Part shown: positions 53,078 to 61,422 of the stretch, one piece after another
How positions within the stretch are numbered: the stretch's first letter is position 1
How the letters are laid out: every line of letters begins with the position of its first letter
Translations under genes and position numbers: made by a program
Source: RYN-133 sp963708645
GTDB lineage: Bacteria; Actinomycetota; Actinomycetes; Mycobacteriales; Jatrophihabitantaceae
DNA: 64,000 nt
Direction: 5' to 3'
NCBI GenBank assembly: GCA_963708645.1
Contig: CAVPTA010000013.1
Coordinates: forward strand, 55,476-119,475
The notes under the pieces: generated by a model
Told to the model about the DNA's origin: nothing
Seen by the model: only the letters and a program-made list of their open reading frames with translations
Databases searched by the model: none

Positions 53078-54480
53078 GACGACACTCCCGTATCGAGCGA
53101 CAGGAGATCGTCCTCGGTTTCGCGGCGGACGATAGCGGTGGCGTTGCCGTCACGGACGGAGACAACGGGCGGGCGCGGGACGTGGTTGTAGTTGCTTGCC
53201 ATGCTTCGGCAGTACGCGCCGGTCGCTGCGACGGCGAGCAGATCGCCCGCACGAACGTCGGCCGGTAGCCAGGTGTCGCGCACGACGATGTCGCCGCTCT
53301 CGCAGTGTTTGCCGACGACCCGCGCGAGCATCGGTGCAGCGTCGGACGACCGATTCGCGAGCGCGCAGGTGTATTCGGCGTCGTAGAGAGCCGTGCGGAT
53401 GTTGTCGCTCATCCCGCCGTCGACCGAGACGTAGGCGCGCACGAGGCCACCGTCGAGGGTGACCTGCTTGACCGTGCCCACCTCGTACACCGTGATCGCG
53501 CTCGGCCCGACGATCGCGCGTCCTGGTTCCAGTGCGAGTCTCGGCACGCGCAGCCCGGCGGCAGCGCATTCACGTTCGACGATCGCGACCAACCGCTCAA
53601 CGGTCTGCTTCGGCGACTCGGGATCGTCGCCGGCAACGTAGGCGATGCCCAACCCCCCGCCGAGGTTGATCTCGTCGACCTCGATGCCGTGGGTGTCACG
53701 GACCGCCGCGGCGAGTCCGACGACCCGGTGCGCGGCAACTTCGAAGCCGGCCGTCTCGAAGATCTGCGATCCGATGTGGGAATGGAGTCCGCCCAAATGC
53801 AATGACGGCGCATCGAGCACTGCGGCCACTGCCTGCGCTGCTGATCCGTCCCGTAGCGAGAAGCCGAACTTCTGATCCTCGTGGGCTGTCGCGATGAACT
53901 CGTGCGTGTGGGCTTCGACGCCGACCGTGACGCGGACGAGGACGCGCTGCACGACGCCGGCATCGGTCGCGATGGCGGCCAATCTCTCGATCTCGTCGAA
54001 GGAATCGACGATGACGTGCCCCGCGCCGGCCGCTACCCCGCGGCGCAGCTCGGCGCTCGACTTGTTGTTGCCGTGCATGCCGATGCGCTCGGCGGGAAAC
54101 CCGGCGGCAAGCGCGACAGCGAGTTCGCCGCCGGTGCACACGTCGAGGCCGAGGCCCTCCTGCGCAATCCAGCGCGCCACGGTCGTACAGAGAAAGGCCT
54201 TGCCCGCGTAGTAGATGTCGAGCTCGCCGAACGAGGTGCGGTAGGCCCGCGCGCGACCGCGCAGGTCGTCCTCGTCGAGAAACAGCGCAGGTGTGCCGTA
54301 CTCGTCGACCAACGACGTAACCGCGCAACCGCCGAGCTGCACCACCCCGTCGATGCGCTGGGCCGAGGTCGGCCACACCGACCCATCAAGGGCGTTCAGA
54401 TCGGACGGCGCCGAGGACGGATGCGCCTCGGGCAGCACGTCAGCGTGGCGTGGCCCGGCCGGATGCGCGCCCCTAGACAT
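53074..54480 (-). CDS. lysA: Diaminopimelate decarboxylase
   Basis: A 468-residue fold-III PLP enzyme making lysine from meso-diaminopimelate. PLP Lys94 is in IYYAGKAFLCTTVARW, the HIGSQI phosphate-binding region is SHIGSQIFE, and LNLGGGL-type NLGGGLGIAY, EPGRAIVGPS, and GAYCRSMASNYN follow. It opens an operon for aspartate-family amino acids. It is 12 bases after argS on the same strand. Confidence 0.95.
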   Translation of the reverse strand: MSRGAHPAGPRHADVLPEAHPSSAPSDLNALDGSVWPTSAQRIDGVVQLGGCAVTSLVDEYGTPALFLDEDDLRGRARAYRTSFGELDIYYAGKAFLCTTVARWIAQEGLGLDVCTGGELAVALAAGFPAERIGMHGNNKSSAELRRGVAAGAGHVIVDSFDEIERLAAIATDAGVVQRVLVRVTVGVEAHTHEFIATAHEDQKFGFSLRDGSAAQAVAAVLDAPSLHLGGLHSHIGSQIFETAGFEVAAHRVVGLAAAVRDTHGIEVDEINLGGGLGIAYVAGDDPESPKQTVERLVAIVERECAAAGLRVPRLALEPGRAIVGPSAITVYEVGTVKQVTLDGGLVRAYVSVDGGMSDNIRTALYDAEYTCALANRSSDAAPMLARVVGKHCESGDIVVRDTWLPADVRAGDLLAVAATGAYCRSMASNYNHVPRPPVVSVRDGNATAIVRRETEDDLLSLDTGVSS

Positions 54481-54492
54481 GGGCCGACACCG

Positions 54493-56145
54493 CTACATCC
54501 GCTCCGGTGCGGTGACACCGAGCAGTTCAAGACCGTTGGCGAGCACGACCCGGGTCGCTTCGTTGACCCACGCCCGGCTGCGGTTGACGTCGGTGATCTC
54601 GTCGTCACCCTGCGGGACGATGCGGCAGTTGTCGTACCAGCGGTGGTAGTCGCCGGCGAGATCCTCGAGGTAGCGCGCCACGCGGTGCGGTGCACGCAGC
54701 TCGGCCGCGGTCGACACAACCCGCGGGAACTCGCCGAGCCTGGTGAGCAGGCTCGTTTCGTACGGGCTCGTCAGCAGCTCCGGGGTGAAAACGTCGAGCT
54801 CGATGCCGACCGACCGCGCGTTGCGGGCCGCGTTGCTCGTCCGAGCGTGGGCGTACTGCACGTAGTAGACCGGGTTGTCGTTCGACTGGCGCGTGACTTC
54901 GGCGATGTCGAGGGTCAGCGGCGTGTCGGCCGACCAGCGGGCGAGCGAGTAACGCCCCGCGTCGACCCCGACGAGATCGACGAACTCATCGAGGGTGAGG
55001 ATCGCGCCCGCACGCTTCGACAGCCGCAACTCCTCACCGTCCTGGACGAGCTTGACGAGCTGGCCGATGAGTACGTCGAGCGTCTGCTCGGGGTCGTCAC
55101 CGGCGCACGCCGCGATCGTGCGCAGCCGCCCCACATAGCCGTGATGATCTGCGCCGAGCATGTAGACGCACCGATCGAAGCCGCGACCACGCTTGTCGAG
55201 GTAGTAGGCGCAGTCAGCGGCCAGGTAGGTCTTCTCACCATTGCTGCGAATCAGCACACGATCTCTGTCGTCACCGAAGTCGGACGTGCGCAGCCAGACG
55301 GCGCCGTCCTGATCGAAGACGTGACCCTGTTCGCGCAGCCGTTCGAGCGCGCGGTCGACCGCGCCGCTTTCGTGCATGGTGCGCTCGGAGAACCACACGT
55401 CGAAATGAACCCGGAACCGCTCGAGGCTTGTGCGGATCACCTCGAGCATCTGCTCGTAACCGGCCTCGGTGAATGCGGTGACCGCTTCGGCGCCGGTGAA
55501 CTCGAGCAGGCCGGGGTCGGCATCGACCAGCTGCTTGGCGACGTCGTCGATGTAATCGCCGTGGTAGCCGTCATCGGGCACGGGCTCGCCGTGCGCGCGC
55601 GCCAACAGCGACCGGCCGAAGCGCTGCATCTGCGCACCGAAGTCGTTGACGTAGTGCTCGGACGACACCTCCGCGCCGGCTGCTTCGAACAGGCGGTGCA
55701 GGCTGTCGCCGAGCGCAGCCCACCGGGTGTGGCCGAGGTGCACCGGCCCGTTCGGGTTGGCCGACACGAACTCGAGGTTGATGCGCTGTCCGGCCAAGTC
55801 CTTGCTGCGGCCGTACTCGCCACCGGCGCTGACGATCTGGCGGGCCAGCTCGCCGAGGGTGGCGGCGCCGAGAGTGATGTTGAGGAAGCCCGGTCCGGCA
55901 ACGTCGACCCGGTCTATGCCGGTCGTCTCGCGCAGTCGCTCGGCGATCGCCTCGGCGACCTCACGACCCGGTTTGCGGGCCGGCTTGGCCAGGCGCAGCG
56001 CGACGTTGGTCGCATAGTCGCCGTGTTCGGGATTGCGCGGCCGCTCGATGACGACCTCGCTGGGCGTGGTGCCGTCGAACGCGCCGGCTGCGATGCAGGC
56101 AGCAACAGCGGCCAGGACGGCCGCGGACAGGTCTGCCGGAGTCAC
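54493..56145 (-). CDS. argS: Arginyl-tRNA synthetase
   Basis: A 550-residue class I synthetase. The HIGH-type motif is HLGHTRWAALGDSLHRL, preceded by FVSANPNGPVHLGH. The usual KMSKS is degenerate, LSKRAGAILTLDEFVD, as is normal for arginyl-tRNA synthetases, many of which lack the canonical lysine. The C-terminal anticodon domain ends ELLGVTAPERM. The stop is 12 bases upstream of lysA. A long open frame on the opposite strand is a GC artefact. Confidence 0.96.
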   Translation of the reverse strand: MTPADLSAAVLAAVAACIAAGAFDGTTPSEVVIERPRNPEHGDYATNVALRLAKPARKPGREVAEAIAERLRETTGIDRVDVAGPGFLNITLGAATLGELARQIVSAGGEYGRSKDLAGQRINLEFVSANPNGPVHLGHTRWAALGDSLHRLFEAAGAEVSSEHYVNDFGAQMQRFGRSLLARAHGEPVPDDGYHGDYIDDVAKQLVDADPGLLEFTGAEAVTAFTEAGYEQMLEVIRTSLERFRVHFDVWFSERTMHESGAVDRALERLREQGHVFDQDGAVWLRTSDFGDDRDRVLIRSNGEKTYLAADCAYYLDKRGRGFDRCVYMLGADHHGYVGRLRTIAACAGDDPEQTLDVLIGQLVKLVQDGEELRLSKRAGAILTLDEFVDLVGVDAGRYSLARWSADTPLTLDIAEVTRQSNDNPVYYVQYAHARTSNAARNARSVGIELDVFTPELLTSPYETSLLTRLGEFPRVVSTAAELRAPHRVARYLEDLAGDYHRWYDNCRIVPQGDDEITDVNRSRAWVNEATRVVLANGLELLGVTAPERM

Positions 56146-56265
56146 TTGTCAATCGTAGTGGGGCGCGTACGCGCGTTTCCGCCCGTCCAGAGGCGAGCCA
56201 CAGCGGTGCCACTTAGGATGGGTCGTCCGTTCCGGATCACACACGTCAGCGAGACACACGACCCC

Positions 56266-57078
56266 ATGGCACAGCAAAGAAAGCCGAACGCGTCGGCCAA
56301 GAACCTGGCCAAGAACGCGGCCGCCAGGAAGGCAGGCCCCCGGCCGGCAGGAACGAGCCGCCCGCCGTCGTCGTCGTCCGCGCGCGCGTCCGGCCGTCCC
56401 CCGGCACGCAAGCCGGGGAAGTCGATCGTCAACCAGCGACAGACTCCGTGGACGTTGATCGCGATCGTGGCCGTCCTCGTGCTGTTCGCAGGCGGAATCG
56501 TGGCCTATGCCGTGACGCGACACAAGGACACCAGCACGAGCAACCGCTACAAGCTGCCCGAGAGCGCTGCGGCAAAGGCGATCAAGGACATCATCTACAA
56601 ACAGCAACCTCAGCACCTGCACGTACCCGGCACGGTCGACTACCACACCGACCCGGGCAGCCCACCGACCGGCGGCAACCACAGTCAGTTCTGGGCGAAC
56701 AACTGCGGCACGGTCTACGACCACCAGATCGCGAACGAGAACGCCGTGCACATGCTCGAGCACGGCGCGGTGTGGATCACCTACAACCCGCAGACGGCGA
56801 CCGCGTCCGACATCGCGACCCTCAAGAATGAAGTACAGGGCGTTGCCTATCTCGCGCTCTCTCCGTACGCGGGCCTGAAGACGCCGATTTCGCTGCAGGC
56901 CTGGGGTTATCAGCTGTTCGTTTCGAAGGCCAGCGACCCTCGCGTCCAAGAGTTCATCAACGCGCTGCGCGCCAGTAAGGACACGACCCCCGAACTCGGC
57001 GTCAGCTGTTCCGACCAGTACTGGACCGCCAAGGCGGCTCAGGAGAGCCGTCCTGGTCACCCGTTCGAGGGCACCTGA
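56266..57078 (+). CDS. DUF3105 membrane-anchored protein
   Basis: A 270-residue protein with a basic Ala/Pro/Ser N-terminus (about residues 1-60), one membrane segment (LIAIVAVLVLFAGGIVAYAV) and an extracytoplasmic DUF3105 domain. HVPGTVDYHTDPGSPPTGGNHSQFW and ENAVHMLEHGAVWITYNP hold the conserved His residues, probable metal ligands. Function is unknown; such proteins often accompany argS or DUF305 genes. The ATG opens MAQQRKPNAS. Confidence 0.85.
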   Translation: MAQQRKPNASAKNLAKNAAARKAGPRPAGTSRPPSSSSARASGRPPARKPGKSIVNQRQTPWTLIAIVAVLVLFAGGIVAYAVTRHKDTSTSNRYKLPESAAAKAIKDIIYKQQPQHLHVPGTVDYHTDPGSPPTGGNHSQFWANNCGTVYDHQIANENAVHMLEHGAVWITYNPQTATASDIATLKNEVQGVAYLALSPYAGLKTPISLQAWGYQLFVSKASDPRVQEFINALRASKDTTPELGVSCSDQYWTAKAAQESRPGHPFEGT

Positions 57079-57099
57079 GTTACGCTTTCCCGGTTTGCC

Positions 57100-57171
57100 G
57101 CCCCCGTAGCTCAGGGGATAGAGCACCGCCCTCCGGAGGCGGTGGCGCAGGTTCGAATCCTGCCGGGGGCA
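57100..57171 (+). tRNA. tRNA-Arg (anticodon CCG)
   Basis: A complete cloverleaf of 72 bases: acceptor GCCCCCG pairs with CGGGGGC, D-arm GCTC-AGGGGATA-GAGC, anticodon arm CCGCC-CTCCGGA-GGCGG with anticodon CCG, and T-arm GCAGG-TTCGAAT-CCTGC. The 3' CCA is not encoded. It reads CGG codons. Everything to its right looks accessory, and tRNA 3' ends are common integration targets. Confidence 0.97.
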
Positions 57172-57175
57172 CACC

Positions 57176-57213
57176 GCTACAGGTCCCATTTTATGGGGCC
57201 TGTAGCTCTTTCT
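57176..57213 (+). terminator. Terminator of tRNA-Arg
   Basis: GCTACAGG-T-CCCAT and ATGGG-G-CCTGTAGC form a strong stem with a TTT loop, followed by TCTTTCT. This is a rho-independent terminator immediately after the tRNA. Confidence 0.85.
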
Positions 57214-57478
57214 GGACTGATTCCATGATCACGATTTAACCTTCGGGTACACATCGGGTACACATCGGGACCAAGCTTGGGTGCTTGTTTTCCGGTGGAA
57301 CCGGCGAGCGTTCGAATTCTGCCAACTGCCGAGCTCTCGAGATACCGCTCCGCTAAACCACGCGCGATCGCCGATTCTGCGCCGCGTGTCACTCACACCG
57401 GTCGACCAGCTCGCGAGATTATGAGCGCCTCGGCCGGTAACGATTGCGGCATCACGACCCAGCACCCGTATTGGTTTC

Positions 57479-58204
57479 TTACAATTGGTACAGGGAATCG
57501 ATGTCCTTTATCAATTGGTCGGCAGATGGTGTCCAGCCGAACTTGCCGAAGATCGCCTCCGCGGTTTCGAGTGCACGATCCTTGGGCTCGGCGATTTCGG
57601 CTGGCGAGTAACTCCGCCCGACTCGTAGCACATCGGCGCCGTTTGACTTTGCCGGAAGAAACGCCAAGCGTCCCGCTTGGTCGATCCATAGTGTGCGTGC
57701 GGTGCCGAGACCGCCGCGGTGCAGTTCCAGAGTTACGTTTGCGCCAGCCTCGTACAGGCTGCTCTGCTGGTGCAGTCGCGACAGGAACTCGAAAACTTCG
57801 ACGAAAAGCCAGAGGTTGTTGATGACACCGAGGACAGGGCCCGTGATTGGCTCGCCGTGGCGGTTCGGATCCTGCCCGAACCAGGCATCGCGCTCACGCC
57901 AGTCTTCTTGGACCGCTCGGTAGTGCAGAAACTGGGAGCTCTCATACATGCGCCAAAACTCGCGGTGCGCCATCCAATCGGTCCAGGCCTCCACGTAGTT
58001 GCCCAAAAGGCGGATACCGCTGCCCTCATCCTCCCGGGTCGGCACATGGGGGTAGTACCAACCGCGCAACTGAACCTCAGCATCGCGGACGACTTGTTGG
58101 CAGCGCTGGAGGGAAAGTGACCCAAGCGCGGCCGGATCGAGCGGGCGGAAGTTGATACGCCAGTAGCCGCGCGACGTGATCTCCTCGATAAGCGACGGGT
58201 TCAT
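57479..58204 (-). CDS. Unrecognised protein, partner of the AlbA_2 gene
   Basis: A 241-residue, probably soluble, all-alpha-rich protein with many aromatic residues. Near the N-terminus are GYWRINFRPLD and QLRGWYYPHVPTRED, then FWRMYESSQFLHYRAVQEDW and FVEVFEFLSRLHQQ. I cannot name a domain; I recall similar GYWR...LRGW-YPH proteins next to AlbA_2 genes, but this is unverified. It shares ATGA with the upstream gene, so the pair is translationally coupled and probably forms one system. Base composition is less GC-rich than the core. Confidence 0.7.
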   Translation of the reverse strand: MNPSLIEEITSRGYWRINFRPLDPAALGSLSLQRCQQVVRDAEVQLRGWYYPHVPTREDEGSGIRLLGNYVEAWTDWMAHREFWRMYESSQFLHYRAVQEDWRERDAWFGQDPNRHGEPITGPVLGVINNLWLFVEVFEFLSRLHQQSSLYEAGANVTLELHRGGLGTARTLWIDQAGRLAFLPAKSNGADVLRVGRSYSPAEIAEPKDRALETAEAIFGKFGWTPSADQLIKDIDSLYQL

Positions 58205-58773
58205 AGGCCTGCTAGCTCATCGTCGAGGACTGCAACCAAGCTGGGCTTCGAGGTTGGGGCGGCGCCGAGGTCCGATAGCCGCTGACGCGTGCGCATTGCC
58301 GCCACCGTGATGATGTCGCGCATGTCGTATGAGTTGCTAACCGGCGCGCTCTCCGGTCTGCGATTGGAGTTTCGGTAGTAGATAGTCGCGGCCCGGAGGT
58401 CGCATTCCGGTGAGGTTATCCGGCTGATCACGGGGATCTCGCGAAATGATGCGACCTTGATAGCAACGTATTGCTTACCATCTCGATCCCTCGGGAAGCT
58501 GACGCCGATCTCGACGTGCGGGTCCGCGTACTTAGCTAGTTGGTCGCGCATAGTGTCAAGGTCGTACGTGCCCCGTTGTTCGTCAGTGACGCCCTCACGC
58601 TCAAAGGTCTTGTCTGCGACCCCAACAAGTATGACGCCGCCGTCGCGGACGTTGGCCATCGCCAGGATGTGTTTGACCAACACCCTCACATCCCAAGCCA
58701 TCGCCGCTTTGATGTCGAACGTCTGAGTTTCTTCGCCACCAACAAGTCGCTGCTCGAGTTCGTCGGTATCCAC
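58201..58773 (-). CDS. Schlafen AlbA_2-type domain protein
   Basis: A 190-residue protein. GGEETQTFDIKAAM (residues 12-25), LVKHILAMANVRDGGVILVGVAD (33-54, the A-N-x-GG-x-x-hG core) and VAIKVASFREIPVI match the AlbA_2/Schlafen fold used for nucleic-acid binding or tRNA/RNA cleavage. EFK is replaced by FDIK. The C-terminal helix-turn-helix common in larger AlbA_2 proteins is missing. It precedes and overlaps its partner gene. A role in defence or regulation is inference. Confidence 0.75.
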   Translation of the reverse strand: MDTDELEQRLVGGEETQTFDIKAAMAWDVRVLVKHILAMANVRDGGVILVGVADKTFEREGVTDEQRGTYDLDTMRDQLAKYADPHVEIGVSFPRDRDGKQYVAIKVASFREIPVISRITSPECDLRAATIYYRNSNRRPESAPVSNSYDMRDIITVAAMRTRQRLSDLGAAPTSKPSLVAVLDDELAGL

Positions 58774-58989
58774 TGGCCAAGCCTACGGCCAGCGAGGGGG
58801 TGCCGATCCCGTCCAGACCGCATGTGCGTAGTGCGATCCCTATCCGTCTGCGTGGCACACCACAGCTAGCGGCCTGCTCGATATCGAGGCATCCGGGCGC
58901 ACGCAACTGCGTCGTGGCCGCGCGCTGACTTACCACCCGATCGGGTCGTCGCGGCGCTCCTGCGGCCGGCATTCCCAGGCCGGAGATTT

Positions 58990-60642
58990 TCAGGTGCCAA
59001 GCAGGACAAGTCGGTTTCGCACGCTCGACTGAGGCGCATCTCTAAGTTCAGGGCGGTCCAACACCTGTCTCATGGCGAGGATTGCAATCTCGACGGCGCG
59101 ATCACGCAGCTTGATCGCCTCGGCGGGGTCGGGCTCGCGGCTTCCGTGGATCAGCCCACTGCGTTCCCGATACAGCTCCCGCGCTTCGTCGAATAGCTTG
59201 CCCCGCCTCTCGGGGTCGTCCTCCTCAAGGAGGGTCGCCATCGCCGCGGAGACACGGAAAGTGACCTCTCCTTCGCCAGTGCCCAGCAAGTTCTCCCAAC
59301 AGACGATGGCGTCGACAAAAGCATCGAGCATGTCGAGCCGCTCGGTCGTTGCGCCGAGCAGTCGTCGCGATCCCAGCCATAGCGTGTCTGGAAACCGTTG
59401 CAAACGCTCCGCCCAATCAACGATGCGCTCCGCACCCGACTGGTCGATTGTCGACCGCGGGTGGGAGCTCCGCTGCGAGGGAGCTTCGTACCAGCTGCCC
59501 CCGAGCGAAATCGGCTTGGGGACGGTCCATGCCCTAACCTGCGGCGCATAGACATTTGGCAGATCGGATGCCAACGTGACCGCAAGCCGAGCGCGCACCA
59601 GCTCGCGCTCGATGGACCGACTTGATGCCCGCATCGTCGACTGTCGATGCTGAAACCTCCTCCAAATCGGGTCGTCCTCCCCTCGCGGTGCCGAATGGTC
59701 GAATTCCAGAACATCGAGAATTCGCATGTCGACATTGAGCAGTAGGACAGCATCAGCGCTCCCGGCGGCGAAGCGCGAGATGGGCCGCCCGTCCCATTTG
59801 ACCAAAGTCGCTGTAGAAGTAGAAACGCGTGCCACCTCGAGGTCAATGTTGAACAGGCTCGCGATCAAGGGCAGCTTGACCCGCTTCTTCGAGACGAGCG
59901 ACCGGACAGTTTCCATGGCGTCGTCGACGTAGGTTGCTAGTTCATCCACGCCTGCCGCATGAACCGACATGATCGCGAACATCCAACTCAGCACCGACGC
60001 TGCGATCGAGTTCAGCGCCACGGTACCTCCCGAGCCATCGGACCAGATCACCTCTGAGACGACGTCTTGAAGACGGGTGAATGGCTCATCGGGTACGCCG
60101 TCGCGAAGCACGGCATTATTGACGGACTCCAAATCGTGAGCCGGAAAGAGCTGCCCGAGAATTGGGTCGCGTAAGAAGTGTCGAGCGAAATCGTTGGCCC
60201 ACGGATTTCGGAAGGTGGCGCTATTGATGCCGATATCGGGAGCACTCCATGGCCTGTTCTTTTCGTCTCGCTCTGGCGGCAGCAAGGTCATGGGAAGCAC
60301 GTCGCGTGCCAAGTAGAAGAGCGATTCTGAGACCGGATCCGAGCCGCCGTACGGGTCGACTCGACCGCCACACATCGCGCGCAGTTGCGTCGTTAGTGTC
60401 TCGGAGTCGTCGTCGGCCCGGCGGAACAGCAACGCAAGCAGAGAGAAGCGACGCTGCAAGTCATCGGGCAACGCGGCGACAGCTCGAGCAATGTTCGCTA
60501 GGGCGACCAATGCCTGCTGTCTGTCGGGTTCGGCGACCGCGTCATCGTTGCCCCCTCCGAGATTGAGGACGTACGCGATGTACTCGTCGCCGAATGTCTC
60601 TCGTATATCGGCTGGAATCTCGTCGGCGGGATCGCTCGTCAT
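58990..60642 (-). CDS. Large protein with C-terminal HEPN domain, ApeA-like
   Basis: A 550-residue soluble protein. The N-terminal about 400 residues are unrecognised, with helical segments such as LNSIAASVLSWMFAIMSVHA. The C-terminal about 120 residues (DAFVDAIVCWENLLGTGEGE, ATLLEEDDPERRGKLFDEAR, then RERSGLIHGS) match the ApeA-like HEPN type. R494-x4-H499 is the RNase signature. HEPN proteins cut RNA in antiviral, toxin and abortive-infection systems. It lies upstream and on the same strand as the AlbA_2 pair, 216 bp away, so it may be related. Confidence 0.72.
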   Translation of the reverse strand: MTSDPADEIPADIRETFGDEYIAYVLNLGGGNDDAVAEPDRQQALVALANIARAVAALPDDLQRRFSLLALLFRRADDDSETLTTQLRAMCGGRVDPYGGSDPVSESLFYLARDVLPMTLLPPERDEKNRPWSAPDIGINSATFRNPWANDFARHFLRDPILGQLFPAHDLESVNNAVLRDGVPDEPFTRLQDVVSEVIWSDGSGGTVALNSIAASVLSWMFAIMSVHAAGVDELATYVDDAMETVRSLVSKKRVKLPLIASLFNIDLEVARVSTSTATLVKWDGRPISRFAAGSADAVLLLNVDMRILDVLEFDHSAPRGEDDPIWRRFQHRQSTMRASSRSIERELVRARLAVTLASDLPNVYAPQVRAWTVPKPISLGGSWYEAPSQRSSHPRSTIDQSGAERIVDWAERLQRFPDTLWLGSRRLLGATTERLDMLDAFVDAIVCWENLLGTGEGEVTFRVSAAMATLLEEDDPERRGKLFDEARELYRERSGLIHGSREPDPAEAIKLRDRAVEIAILAMRQVLDRPELRDAPQSSVRNRLVLLGT

Positions 60643-60690
60643 CAGGCCGTCATATTAGCGTGCAGACGACTTAGGCAATGTGGAGCCGCG

Positions 60691-60764
60691 ATGTGAGTTT
60701 CGATGAGGCTCCGCATCGAGGTCCCACCTTCCGCTCCGACAGTGCCGCAGTGAAAGACTCACAT
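60691..60764. repeat. Imperfect inverted repeat before the HEPN gene
   Basis: ATGTGAGTTTC at 60691 and GAAAGACTCACAT at 60752 are nearly complementary, enclosing a smaller hairpin (CGATGAGGCTCCGCATCG). It lies upstream of the HEPN gene and could be regulatory or a degraded small mobile element. Confidence 0.4.
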
Positions 60765-60916
60765 GCAGGGTCGGCGTAGTAGCCGACGGTGCGCATAACG
60801 ACGGCTATGGCGCGCTATCCGCGGCAGAACCGGTCACGCAGGGCGGGCTTCGTCAGGTCGTTCTGGATGACACTTTCCCGGTCCGTGCCTACAGTCGGAA
60901 CAAATGGGGAGGCGCG

Positions 60917-61225
60917 GTGGCCACGTACGAGGAGACGCCCGAACGAGTTGGCCGCGAGTCCGATCCCGACTCGGTGGCTCCGTCAGTCCTTGCCGTTGGA
61001 GGTTCGGTAGGCCTCACCGTCGTCTCGTGGATGTTCCTTGGGTCGGTCCTTGCACTCGTGGTTCTAATCATTTGCCTCGTCGCGACCTGCTGCGTCGAGC
61101 GGGTCTGGCCCGGTGCTCGGTTCATCGTGGGAGCGCTTGCATTCTTGCTCGCCATGGCGATCCTCTTCGGCGATGTCGCGTCACTGCCCTCTTGGCTGGA
61201 CCCCTCGGGCAGCGGGCACGGGTAG
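60917..61225 (+). CDS. Small two-helix membrane protein, unknown
   Basis: A 102-residue protein with a polar N-terminus (MATYEETPERVGRESDPDSV), two or three hydrophobic stretches (GLTVVSWMFLGSVLALVVLI, FIVGALAFLLAMAILFGDVA) and a short polar tail. GTG has a strong GGGGAGG four bases upstream, and TGACAC-N16-TACAGT lies about 20 bases earlier. Small membrane proteins beside HEPN genes sometimes act as effectors, but nothing here proves that. Confidence 0.65.
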   Translation: MATYEETPERVGRESDPDSVAPSVLAVGGSVGLTVVSWMFLGSVLALVVLIICLVATCCVERVWPGARFIVGALAFLLAMAILFGDVASLPSWLDPSGSGHG

Positions 61226-61267
61226 GTCGCGAGAGCCCTTTGTGCGATCAGGGACCGCGCGATCTCA

Positions 61268-61340
61268 GCGGCAGTTCCGGTAGCGCCGCTGCGCGACAGA
61301 TCCGGTGGGACCGCTGCGCGGCAAAACCGGTCGAGCCGCT
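61268..61340. repeat. 25-bp degenerate direct repeats, upstream cluster
   Basis: Three adjacent units follow GCGCGRCARAWCCGGTNGNRCCGCT (two of 25 bp, one of 23 bp). Further copies lie at 61909-61950 and a partial one at 60818-60835. No spacers resembling CRISPR are present, as units are contiguous. They could be regulatory, recombination or REP-type sequences. Confidence 0.75.
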
Positions 61341-61422
61341 GCGACCGCATCTCGGCGTTCGAGCGAGACTTGGTCATCCGGATCGTTGGCAGGCAGCGGG
61401 ACTTACGATCTGTTGGTCCGAC

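Noticed and set aside
53881..57078. A 1065-codon open frame on the plus strand
   Set aside because: It is antisense to argS and lysA for most of its length and only its last 270 codons (the DUF3105 protein) show protein features. GC-rich third positions create such long empty frames.
57393..57689. A 98-codon minus-strand frame overlapping the AlbA_2 partner gene
   Set aside because: It is out of frame with the 241-aa coding sequence, has no motif and no ribosome-binding site.
61268..61340. CRISPR array
   Set aside because: Units are contiguous 25-bp degenerate repeats without unique spacers, and no cas genes are present.
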